Below are positions 1 to 7,358 of a DNA stretch of 64,000 bases, piece after piece. Below the pieces are notes generated by a model. That model had not been told where the DNA came from, did not search any database, and saw only the letters and a list, made by a program, of their open reading frames with translations. The position numbers were made by a program, and so were the translations under genes. The stretch's first letter is position 1, and the number at the start of each line of letters is the position of its first letter. The DNA lies in assembly GCF_001499995.1 (NCBI RefSeq), contig NZ_LQIU01000016.1, positions 21,983 through 85,982 on the forward strand, written 5' to 3'. The stretch comes from Mycobacterium sp. IS-1496 (GTDB lineage Bacteria; Actinomycetota; Actinomycetes; Mycobacteriales; Mycobacteriaceae).

Positions 1-345
1 GTTGCCGTAGAGCCCCCAGCCGATGCACATGCCGAGCACGACGAGGACGACGGCCATCGCCGCCTTCACCCCCCAGCCCGTCGGCGCGGAGATGCGGCGC
101 GGTGGCTTGGGCCTGCTCAGGTCGGGCAGTTGTACCGGTGCGTTGCCGGTCTGCAGATCCGACACCAGCGCCTGCAGATCGCCCAGCGTCGCGGCGTGGG
201 TCGCGGCCTTGACCCGCTCCCCGTGCTCGGCCATCGACAGCTGGCCCTCGCTGAGCGCGGTGTCGAGCACCTGGCACGTGTCGTTGCGGTCGCTGTCCTT
301 CGCCCGGGTCCCCGCGGTCGGCCGCCCTGAGCTGCTCACTGCCAC
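1..345 (-). CDS. DUF1707-type membrane protein, cut by window edge
   Basis: Reading the minus strand from a GTG at 345 gives an open frame to base 1 with no stop, so the C-terminus lies outside the window. The N-terminal part (AKDSDRNDTCQVLDTALSEG, then MAEHGERVKAA) matches the short DUF1707/SHOCT-like helical domain common in actinobacteria. A proline-rich stretch follows, and then a membrane segment (AAMAVVLVVLGMCIGWG) at the truncated end. DUF1707 domains are usually N-terminal to membrane or LiaF-like segments; their role is unclear. No clear ribosome binding site separates the GTG at 345 from the GTG at 339. It is divergent from the DUF5318 gene. Confidence 0.7.
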   Translation of the reverse strand, partial: MAVSSSGRPTAGTRAKDSDRNDTCQVLDTALSEGQLSMAEHGERVKAATHAATLGDLQALVSDLQTGNAPVQLPDLSRPKPPRRISAPTGWGVKAAMAVVLVVLGMCIGWGLYGN

Positions 346-456
346 GCCGAGATCGTAAGAGTTCGGTGGGCGATACCGCAGACCAGACACGGAATCGGCG
401 GTGACGTTGCGGCGTCTCACACTCGGCCCCGAGTGGGCCGACGTACTCTGGTCACC

Positions 457-882
457 GTGCGATTGCAGAGACAGGTGGTGGACTACGCGCTCCGGCGCCG
501 GTCCCTGCTGGCCGAGGTCTACTCGGGGCGCACCGGCGTCTCGGAGGTCTGCGACGCCAACCCCTACCTGCTGCGCGCCGCGAAGTTCCATGGCAAGCCC
601 AGTTCGGTGATGTGCCCGATTTGCCGTAAAGAGCAGTTGACGCTCGTGTCGTGGGTGTTCGGTGACCACCTCGGCCCGGTGTCGGGGTCGGCGCGCACCG
701 CCGAGGAGCTGGTCCTGTTGGCCACCAAGTTCGACGAGTTCTCCGTACATGTGGTGGAGGTATGCCGAACCTGTGAATGGAATCATCTGGTGAAGTCGTA
801 TGTGCTCGGCGCGGTGCGGCCGCCCAAGGCCCCGCGCGGTACCCGGCCGGCGCGCAAGAGCGCGCGTACGGCGAGTGAATAG
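457..882 (+). CDS. DUF5318 protein (Rv0049-like)
   Basis: A 141-residue protein that precedes ponA1, as Rv0049 does in M. tuberculosis. I chose the GTG at 457 because the protein then starts VRLQRQVVDYALRRRS, the expected family N-terminus; the frame is open 24 bases further upstream. Two cysteine pairs (CPIC and CRTC) about 45 residues apart suggest a zinc-ribbon fold. The C-terminal tail is basic and Pro/Ala-rich. Its last 8 bases overlap the start of ponA1, so translation of the two is probably coupled. The function is unknown; the conserved position suggests a link to cell-wall growth, which is inference only. Confidence 0.85.
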   Translation: MRLQRQVVDYALRRRSLLAEVYSGRTGVSEVCDANPYLLRAAKFHGKPSSVMCPICRKEQLTLVSWVFGDHLGPVSGSARTAEELVLLATKFDEFSVHVVEVCRTCEWNHLVKSYVLGAVRPPKAPRGTRPARKSARTASE

Positions 883-3469
883 CGAAGGGCGCCACGAACG
901 GCCGGTCGACGATGTCCGCAGGGGACATTCGGCTGACCGTGTCGGTGCGCCGCCTCCAGGATCCGACCGCGGCCCACGGCACGCGGATCGGGGCCGTCCG
1001 CCCCGTCCTGCTCAGGGTCCGGTGCAGGGTCGGATGCAACGCCCACCCGAACCGGCTCCCCGCAACCGTCCGCCGCGGGCGCCCGACGACAACCGCACGG
1101 CGATCCTGCCGCAGATCCGCGACGAACCGCCGCCACATCTGCGTGATCCGATCGACGTGGTCAAGGCCGCACTCGAAGGCACCCCGCCGCAGAAGCCGCC
1201 GCCACCGCGCGGCCCCGGTGGCGGTGGTGACGGACCGTCCGGTCCGCCGCCGGGCGGGCGTCCGCACTGGCGTCAGCGCGTCAACTGGAGGTGGGTCCGC
1301 CGCGGCCTGATCGCCGCGGCCGTAGCGCTGATCGTGCTGCCACTGGTCACGTTCGGGATGGCGTACATGATCGTCGACGTCCCCAACCCGGGCGACATCC
1401 GGACGAATCAGGTGTCGACGATCCTCGCCAGCGACGGCAGCGAGATCGCGAAGATCGTTCCGCCCGAAGGCAACCGCGTCGACGTCAACATCGACCAGAT
1501 CCCGGTGCACGTTCGCGACGCCGTGATGGCCGCCGAGGACCGCGACTTCTACTCCAACCCGGGTTTCTCGTTCACCGGCTTCGCCCGCGCGTTCAAGAAC
1601 AACCTGTTCGGGGGCGACCTGCAGGGTGGGTCGACGATCACGCAGCAGTACGTGAAGAACGCGCTCGTCGGTTCCGAGCGCGGGGGCCTGGGCGGCATCA
1701 CCCGTAAGGCCAAGGAACTGGTCATCTCGACGAAGATGTCCGGCGAGTGGTCCAAAGACCAGGTGATGCAGTCGTATCTGAACATCATCTACTTCGGTCG
1801 CGGCGCCTACGGCGTGGCCGCGGCGTCGAAGGCCTACTTCAACAAGCCGGTCGAGCAGCTCACGGTCGCCGAGGGCGCTCTGCTGGCGGCGCTCATCCAG
1901 CGCCCGTCCGCGCTCGACCCGGCCGTCGATCCCGAGGGCGCGGCCGACCGGTGGAACTGGGTGCTCGACGGGATGGTCGAGATCGGGGCGCTCTCGGAGG
2001 CCGACCGCGCCGCGCAGGTGTTCCCGCCGACGGTGCCGCCCGACGTCGCGCAGACCCAGAACCAGACGACGGGCCCCAACGGCCTCATCGAGCGTCAGGT
2101 GCAGCGCGAACTGCTCGAGCTGTTCAACATCAGCGAGCAGCAGCTCAACACCGAGGGTCTGCAGATCACCACGACCATCGACCCGAAGGCGCAGCGGGCG
2201 GCCGAGGAGGCCGTCGCCGAGTACCTGGACGGTCAGGATCCCGACATGCGCACCGCGGTGGTGTCGATCGATCCGAAGACCGGCGGGGTGAAGGCGTACT
2301 ACGGCGGTTCGGACGCCAACGGGTTCGACTTCGCCCAGGCCGGCCTGCCGACGGGTTCGTCGTTCAAGGTGTTCGCGCTCGTGGCCGCGCTGCAGCAGGG
2401 CATCGGCCTGGGATACCAGGTCGACAGCTCTCCGCTCGAGGTCGACGGCATCAAGATCAGCAACGTCGAGGGCAACAGCTGCGGCACCTGCAACATCGCC
2501 GAGGCCTTGAAGCGGTCCCTGAACACGAGCTACTACCGCCTGATGCTCGACCTCAACAACGGTCCGCAGGACGTGGCCGATGCCGCTCACGAGGCGGGTA
2601 TCCCCGAGAGCTTCCCGGGCGTCGAGCACACGTTGTCCGAGGACGGGCAGGGCGGACCGCCGAACAACGGGATCGTCCTCGGCCAGTACCAGTCCCGGGT
2701 GATCGACATGGCCTCGGCGTACGCCACGCTGGCCGCCTCCGGCGTCTACCACAAGCCGCACTTCGTCCAGAAGGTCGTCAACTCCGAGGGTGACGTGCTC
2801 TTCGACGCCTCGCAGGAGGACAACACCGGAGAGCAGCGCATCGACAAGAACGTGGCCGACAACGCCACCGCGGCGATGCAACCGATCGCCGCGTACTCGA
2901 ACGGTCACGCGCTGGCGGGCGGGCGGCCGTCGGCGGCCAAGACCGGGACCAACCAGCTCGGCGACACCGACGACAACCGGGACGCGTGGATGGTCGGGTT
3001 CACCCCGTCGCTGTCCACCGCGGTGTGGGTCGGCACCGTCGAGGGCAACAAACCGCTCGAGAACAAGTGGGGCTCGCCGGTGTACGGCTCGGGTCTGCCG
3101 TCGGACATCTGGAAGGCCACGATGGACGGCGCGCTCGAGGACACCGACACCGAGTCGTTCCCCGAGCCCGAGGAGATCGGCGGGTACGCGGGTGTGCCGC
3201 AGGCGCCGCCGCCGCGTCAGACCTACACGACCACCGCACCGCCGACACCGTCGCAGACGGTCATCCAACCGACTCTCGAGGTCGCGCCCGGCATCACGAT
3301 CCCGCTGGGCCCGCCGACGACGGTGCCGGTGGGGCCGCCACCACCGATCGGTCAGCCGGTGCCCGCGCCGGGAGTGCCCGCGCCCGCACCCGTCGTGCCC
3401 GCACCCGGTGTGCCGCCACCGCCGCCCCCGGGTGTGCCCGTAGCGCCCGGTCCGCCGCCGCCTCCGTGA
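875..3469 (+). CDS. ponA1: Bifunctional penicillin-binding protein PonA1
   Basis: Class A penicillin-binding protein that polymerises glycan strands (GT51) and crosslinks peptides (transpeptidase) at the outer face of the membrane. The GTG at 875 gives the typical start VNSEGRH. A proline-rich cytoplasmic tail of about 140 residues is followed by one membrane segment near residues 144-167. The GT51 motif AAEDRDFYSNPG is near residue 219. The transpeptidase motifs are TGSSFKV (SxxK serine near 494), SLNTSYY (SxN) and AAKTGTN (KTG near 688). The C-terminus ends in a long Pro/Val/Ala-rich tail, as in other mycobacterial PonA1 proteins. At 864 residues it is somewhat longer than the M. tuberculosis protein as I know it. 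It overlaps the next gene by GTGA. Confidence 0.97.
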   Translation: MNSEGRHERPVDDVRRGHSADRVGAPPPGSDRGPRHADRGRPPRPAQGPVQGRMQRPPEPAPRNRPPRAPDDNRTAILPQIRDEPPPHLRDPIDVVKAALEGTPPQKPPPPRGPGGGGDGPSGPPPGGRPHWRQRVNWRWVRRGLIAAAVALIVLPLVTFGMAYMIVDVPNPGDIRTNQVSTILASDGSEIAKIVPPEGNRVDVNIDQIPVHVRDAVMAAEDRDFYSNPGFSFTGFARAFKNNLFGGDLQGGSTITQQYVKNALVGSERGGLGGITRKAKELVISTKMSGEWSKDQVMQSYLNIIYFGRGAYGVAAASKAYFNKPVEQLTVAEGALLAALIQRPSALDPAVDPEGAADRWNWVLDGMVEIGALSEADRAAQVFPPTVPPDVAQTQNQTTGPNGLIERQVQRELLELFNISEQQLNTEGLQITTTIDPKAQRAAEEAVAEYLDGQDPDMRTAVVSIDPKTGGVKAYYGGSDANGFDFAQAGLPTGSSFKVFALVAALQQGIGLGYQVDSSPLEVDGIKISNVEGNSCGTCNIAEALKRSLNTSYYRLMLDLNNGPQDVADAAHEAGIPESFPGVEHTLSEDGQGGPPNNGIVLGQYQSRVIDMASAYATLAASGVYHKPHFVQKVVNSEGDVLFDASQEDNTGEQRIDKNVADNATAAMQPIAAYSNGHALAGGRPSAAKTGTNQLGDTDDNRDAWMVGFTPSLSTAVWVGTVEGNKPLENKWGSPVYGSGLPSDIWKATMDGALEDTDTESFPEPEEIGGYAGVPQAPPPRQTYTTTAPPTPSQTVIQPTLEVAPGITIPLGPPTTVPVGPPPPIGQPVPAPGVPAPAPVVPAPGVPPPPPPGVPVAPGPPPPP

Positions 3470-5124
3470 CGGCGCCCGAGGAGCGGGCGGAACCGGAGAA
3501 CCGGTGGGTGTCGCCGTCGCCACTGGCGCACGACCTGCGCAGCGCCGACGACCGCGATCTGCCGAGCCGCACCGACCGCATCGGCGCGGCCCTCGCGGAG
3601 ACCGTCGGCGGTCCGGTGGGCCGGCACGCGCTGATCGGCAGGCAGCGGTTCCTGACCCCGCTGCGTGTGATGCTGATCATCGCGGTCGCGTTCCTCGCAC
3701 TGGGCTATTCGACGAAGGCCGCGTGTCTGCAGACCACCGGCACCGGGTCGGCCGATCAGCGGGTCGCGAACTGGGACAACAACCGCGCCTACTACCAGCT
3801 CTGCTACTCCGACACCGTGCCGCTCTACACCGCGGAACTGCTGAACCAGGGCAAGTTTCCGTACAAGTCGAGCTGGATCGAGGTCGACGGCAGCGGTGAT
3901 CCGCGCATCACCCACGACGGCGAGGTCGCCGTGCGGTACATGGAGTATCCGGTGCTGACCGGGCTGTACCAGTACGTGTCGATGGCACTGGCCAAGACGT
4001 ACTCCGCTGTCACGCGCGCGGTGTCGATCCCGGTGGTCGCCGAGGTGGTGATGTTCTTCAACATCGCCGCGTTCGGGCTGGCGCTGGCGTGGCTGGCGAC
4101 GGTGTGGGCGACGGCGATGCTGGCCGGCCGCCGGGTCTGGGATGCGGCGCTGGTGGCCGCGTCACCGCTGGTGATCTTCCAGATCTTCACCAACTTCGAC
4201 GCGCTGGCAACGGCTTTCGCGGTCGGCGCGATGCTCGCCTGGGCGCGGCGAAAACCGGTGCTGGCCGGTGCGTTGATCGGCCTCGGGGTGGCGGCCAAGC
4301 TGTATCCGCTGCTGCTGCTGGTGCCGTTGGTGCTGCTGGCGGTGCGAACCGGAAGGCTGCGGGAGGTGGCCAAGACGGCGGCCACGGCGTTCGTAACCTG
4401 GCTGCTGGTCAACCTGCCGATCATGGTGCTGTTCCCGCGCGGGTGGTCGGAGTTCTTCCGGCTCAACACCCGTCGCGGTGACGACATGGACTCGCTGTAC
4501 AACGTCGTGAAGTCGTTCACCGGGTGGCGGGGGTTCGACGCCGGCCTCGGCTTCTGGCAGCCGCCGACCATTCTCAACACGGTCACCGCGGTGCTGTTCG
4601 CCTCCTGCTGCATCGCCATCGGGTACATCGCGCTGACGGCCCGACAGCGCCCGCGGGTGGCGCAACTGGCGTTCCTGGTGGTCGCGGCGTTCCTGCTGAC
4701 CAACAAGGTGTGGAGCCCGCAGTTCTCGCTGTGGCTGGTGCCGCTGGCCGTGCTCGCGCTGCCGCACCGGCGGATCCTGTTGGCGTGGATGACGATCGAC
4801 GCGCTGGTCTGGGTGCCCCGCATGCTCTACCTCTACGGCGAATCCAACCGGGGGCTGCCCGAACAGTGGTTCACCGCGACGGTGCTGCTGCGTGACGTCG
4901 CGGTGATCACGTTGTGCGCGTTGGTGATCCGCCAGATCTACCGCCCCGAACTGGACCTGGTCCGCTTCGGCGGGCGCGTCGACGATCCGGCGGGCGGCGT
5001 CTTCGACCGGGCTCCCGACGATCCGCCGCGCTGGCTGCCCGACTGGCTGCAGCCCGCCGCCCGGCGGGTGCGGGTGAGCGCCGCGCCCGCACCCGAGCAC
5101 GAACCCGCCGAGCTCACGCGGTAG
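3466..5124 (+). CDS. GT87/DUF2029-type membrane protein (Rv0051-like)
   Basis: A 552-residue polytopic membrane protein starting at a GTG inside the ponA1 stop (GTGA overlap), so it is probably translationally coupled to ponA1. About ten hydrophobic segments are visible after a soluble N-terminus of about 65 residues. The first lumenal loop (STKAACLQTTGT, then VANWDNNRAYYQLCYSDT) and the following acidic residues fit the polyprenol-phosphate-sugar-dependent GT-C glycosyltransferases that include the mycobacterial mannosyl- and arabinosyltransferases of DUF2029/GT87. It is the positional equivalent of Rv0051. The sugar donor and acceptor are unknown; a role in lipoglycan or arabinogalactan decoration is inference. 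Confidence 0.85.
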   Translation: MTAPEERAEPENRWVSPSPLAHDLRSADDRDLPSRTDRIGAALAETVGGPVGRHALIGRQRFLTPLRVMLIIAVAFLALGYSTKAACLQTTGTGSADQRVANWDNNRAYYQLCYSDTVPLYTAELLNQGKFPYKSSWIEVDGSGDPRITHDGEVAVRYMEYPVLTGLYQYVSMALAKTYSAVTRAVSIPVVAEVVMFFNIAAFGLALAWLATVWATAMLAGRRVWDAALVAASPLVIFQIFTNFDALATAFAVGAMLAWARRKPVLAGALIGLGVAAKLYPLLLLVPLVLLAVRTGRLREVAKTAATAFVTWLLVNLPIMVLFPRGWSEFFRLNTRRGDDMDSLYNVVKSFTGWRGFDAGLGFWQPPTILNTVTAVLFASCCIAIGYIALTARQRPRVAQLAFLVVAAFLLTNKVWSPQFSLWLVPLAVLALPHRRILLAWMTIDALVWVPRMLYLYGESNRGLPEQWFTATVLLRDVAVITLCALVIRQIYRPELDLVRFGGRVDDPAGGVFDRAPDDPPRWLPDWLQPAARRVRVSAAPAPEHEPAELTR

Positions 5125-5253
5125 CGCCACGACGACGGATTTCGCAGCTCAGACCCGTCTCCTGTAGCCTGGGCAGGTTGCCGACGCAGGCGACCCTCCT
5201 GCCACGGAATTCGCCGTGGCCGCACTACGACCATAGGAGGTGATGAGGTTCTA

Positions 5254-5544
5254 ATGCGTCCATACGAAATCATGGTCATTCTCGACCCCACACTTGACGA
5301 GCGCACCGTGGCTCCCTCGCTGGAGACGTTCCTGAACGTCATCCGCAAGGACGGCGGAAGCGTTGACAAGGTGGACATCTGGGGCCGCCGCCGGCTCGCC
5401 TACGAGATCGCCAAGCATGCCGAGGGCATCTACGCGGTGATCGACGTCAAGGCCGCCCCGGCCACGGTGACCGAGCTCGACCGTCAGCTCAGCCTGAACG
5501 AGTCGGTGCTGCGCACCAAGGTCATGCGGACCGACAAGCACTGA
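5254..5544 (+). CDS. rpsF: 30S ribosomal protein S6
   Basis: A 96-residue S6 that binds the central domain of 16S rRNA as a partner of S18. The sequence [19 protein letters not shown] and the later [16 protein letters not shown] are hallmark S6 segments. The ATG at 5254 is preceded by AGGAGG at 5235-5240 and a closer GATGAGG. It is first in the conserved rpsF-ssb-rpsR-rplI operon. The acidic C-terminal extension of some S6 proteins is absent. Confidence 0.98.
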   Translation: MRPYEIMVILDPTLDERTVAPSLETFLNVIRKDGGSVDKVDIWGRRRLAYEIAKHAEGIYAVIDVKAAPATVTELDRQLSLNESVLRTKVMRTDKH

Positions 5545-5619
5545 TCACCGAACGGCTCCGGGTGTCATCTGCCTTGCGTAGGCTCGCGCCCAACATGCCG
5601 TCCATTTCAGGAGGACCCA

Positions 5620-6111
5620 GTGGCTGGTGACACCACCATCACCGTCGTCGGAAACCTGACCGCCGATCCGGAATTGCGGTTCACGCCGTCCGGTGCGGCC
5701 GTCGCCAACTTCACCGTGGCGTCCACGCCGCGGATCTACGACCGCCAGAGCGGGGAGTGGAAGGACGGCGAAGCGCTGTTCTTGCGCTGCAACATCTGGC
5801 GCGAGGCCGCCGAGAACGTGGCCGAGAGCCTGACCCGAGGGTCTCGGGTCATCGTGACCGGTCGACTCAAGCAGCGGTCCTTCGAAACCCGTGAGGGCGA
5901 GAAGCGCACCGTCATGGAGGTCGAGGTCGACGAGATCGGCCCCTCCCTGCGGTATGCCACGGCCAAGGTCAACAAGGCCAGCCGCGGTGGCGGCGGGGGG
6001 GGATCCCGTGGCGCCGGCGGTGGTGGACAGGCGGCCGCGGCCGAGGACCCGTGGGGCAGCGCCCCGGCGTCGGGTTCCTTCAGCGGCGCCGACGACGAGC
6101 CCCCCTTCTGA
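5620..6111 (+). CDS. ssb: Single-stranded DNA-binding protein
   Basis: A 163-residue SSB that coats single-stranded DNA at forks and recruits partners through its C-terminal tip. The N-terminal OB fold (residues 1 to about 115) contains [15 protein letters not shown] and the conserved [18 protein letters not shown] glycine-rich linker of about 40 residues follows. The acidic tip DDEPPF at the extreme C-terminus is the canonical partner-binding motif. The GTG start at 5620 is preceded by AGGAGG about 6 bases upstream. It lies between rpsF and rpsR, the usual actinobacterial arrangement. Confidence 0.98.
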   Translation: MAGDTTITVVGNLTADPELRFTPSGAAVANFTVASTPRIYDRQSGEWKDGEALFLRCNIWREAAENVAESLTRGSRVIVTGRLKQRSFETREGEKRTVMEVEVDEIGPSLRYATAKVNKASRGGGGGGSRGAGGGGQAAAAEDPWGSAPASGSFSGADDEPPF

Positions 6112-6159
6112 GTCGCTCCCAGAGCACTCCCGAAGAAACATTGAGAAAGAGATAGAGAT

Positions 6160-6420
6160 ATGGCCAAGTCCAACAAGCGGCGGCCGGCACCGGAAAAGCC
6201 GGTCAAGACCCGTAAGTGCGTGTTCTGCTCCAAGAAGGGCAAGGGGCAGGACATCGATTACAAGGACACCGCGCTGCTGCGCACCTACATCAGCGAGCGC
6301 GGCAAGATCCGTGCCCGCCGGGTGACCGGCAACTGTGTCCAGCACCAGCGTGACGTCGCGGTCGCGGTGAAGAACGCCCGCGAGGTGGCCCTGCTGCCGT
6401 TCGGTTCGTCGACGCGGTAG
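6160..6420 (+). CDS. rpsR: 30S ribosomal protein S18, cysteine-containing (C+) form
   Basis: An 86-residue S18 that pairs with S6 on the small subunit. The CVFC motif near residues 20-23 and a further cysteine (TGNC) near residue 62 mark the zinc-associated C+ form, called S18-1 in mycobacteria. Mycobacteria often carry a second cysteine-free copy at a Zur-regulated locus; no second copy is in this window. A purine-rich stretch lies before the ATG at 6160. Confidence 0.97.
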   Translation: MAKSNKRRPAPEKPVKTRKCVFCSKKGKGQDIDYKDTALLRTYISERGKIRARRVTGNCVQHQRDVAVAVKNAREVALLPFGSSTR

Positions 6421-6449
6421 ACCGCCACCGGAAACGAGAGATCAACGAG

Positions 6450-6908
6450 ATGAAACTGATTCTGACCGCCGGCGTGGAACACCTCGGCGAGCCCGGTGAC
6501 ACCGTGGAAGTCAAGGACGGCTACGGCCGCAACTACCTGCTGCCGCGCGGGCTGGCGATCGTCGCCAGCCGGGGCGCCCAGCGCCAGGCCGACGACATCC
6601 GTCGCGCCCGTGAGCTCAAGACCGTCCGCGGTCTGGAGCACGCCAACGAGATCAAGACCGCGCTCGAGGCGCTCGACACCGTGGAGCTCGCGGTGAACGC
6701 GTCGGCCGACACCGGCAAGCTGTTCGGTTCGGTCACGTCCACCGATGTGGTTGCCGCGATCAAGAAGGCCGGCGGACCGAACCTCGACAAGCGGACGGTG
6801 CAGCTGCCGAAGGCGCACATCAAGAGCCTCGGCACGCACGCGGTTTCGGTGCGGCTGCACCCGGGTGTGGAAGCCTCGGTGTCGCTGAACGTCGTCGCCG
6901 AAAGCTGA
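6450..6908 (+). CDS. rplI: 50S ribosomal protein L9
   Basis: A 152-residue L9 with the typical N-terminal domain ([20 protein letters not shown], then [14 protein letters not shown]). A long connecting helix and a C-terminal RNA-binding domain ([12 protein letters not shown], then [16 protein letters not shown]) follow. It binds 23S rRNA near the L1 stalk. The start at 6450 follows rpsR by 29 bases. It is the last ribosomal gene of the operon; a strong hairpin follows 14 bases after its stop. Confidence 0.98.
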   Translation: MKLILTAGVEHLGEPGDTVEVKDGYGRNYLLPRGLAIVASRGAQRQADDIRRARELKTVRGLEHANEIKTALEALDTVELAVNASADTGKLFGSVTSTDVVAAIKKAGGPNLDKRTVQLPKAHIKSLGTHAVSVRLHPGVEASVSLNVVAES

Positions 6909-6922
6909 CACCAGCGTCAAAT

Positions 6923-6961
6923 ACGCCCGGGTAGGAACTGATCTTGTTCCCACCCGGGCGT
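6923..6961 (+). terminator. Hairpin terminator after rplI
   Basis: ACGCCCGGGT at 6923-6932 pairs perfectly with ACCCGGGCGT at 6952-6961. After one A-C mismatch, GGAAC (6934-6938) pairs with GTTCC (6946-6950) around a 7-base loop. The trailing T-run is weak (TTGCTGTGTC), which is usual for mycobacterial intrinsic terminators. It separates the ribosomal operon from dnaB. Confidence 0.85.
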
Positions 6962-7094
6962 TGCTGTGTCTTCTGGCGAACATTCCCGGCCGAAGTTTGC
7001 ACAGCGAACGTTATCTGGTGTTAATCTGCCCGGCGCTGCCTCGCTACTCAACACGCCCGACTCGTCAACCCGTCACGACACGCCGAAGAAGTTT

Positions 7095-7235
7095 CTATCC
7101 ACAACGATTTACCGGCGCTGTGATGCGCTTATCTGCGGTGATATCCACATAACGAACCTTCATCCACAGGTTCTCCCCAACGCCTCAACATGCGCGGCCT
7201 GATCTATCCACATTCGATCCACAGGGTTGTCCACA
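7095..7235 (+). promoter_or_regulatory. Cluster of six DnaA-box-like 9-mers upstream of dnaB
   Basis: Within the 450-bp gap between rplI and dnaB, six 9-mers ending in CCACA lie on the same strand: CTATCCACA (7095), ATATCCACA (7141), TCATCCACA (7160), CTATCCACA (7204), CGATCCACA (7215) and TTGTCCACA (7227). The last matches the mycobacterial DnaA-box consensus TT(G/C)TCCACA exactly. Four of the others differ from TTATCCACA at one base and the CGATCCACA box at two. They end 124 bases before the dnaB start. Binding by DnaA is inferred from sequence only. The rest of the gap (6962-7094 and 7236-7358) holds no gene that I can see. Confidence 0.75.
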
Positions 7236-7358
7236 GGGCCGGTTCCCGGCCGTGCCAGCAACGTCTAACGTTGGCCCTCGCGCGGAGTTGTCGGTGGGGG
7301 TCCCTACAGTCGCAACGAGCGGAAACCGAACTGACGTTCGACAGATTGAGGGGGTCTC

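Noticed and set aside
452..3523. 1023-codon open frame on the minus strand across ponA1
   Set aside because: Arg/His-rich, lacks family-like segments and is a mirror of the high-GC codon bias of the clearly real ponA1 frame.
7095..7235. Chromosomal replication origin
   Set aside because: DnaA boxes cluster here, but dnaA, dnaN and a clear AT-rich unwinding element are missing, and the gene order is that of the rplI-dnaB region.
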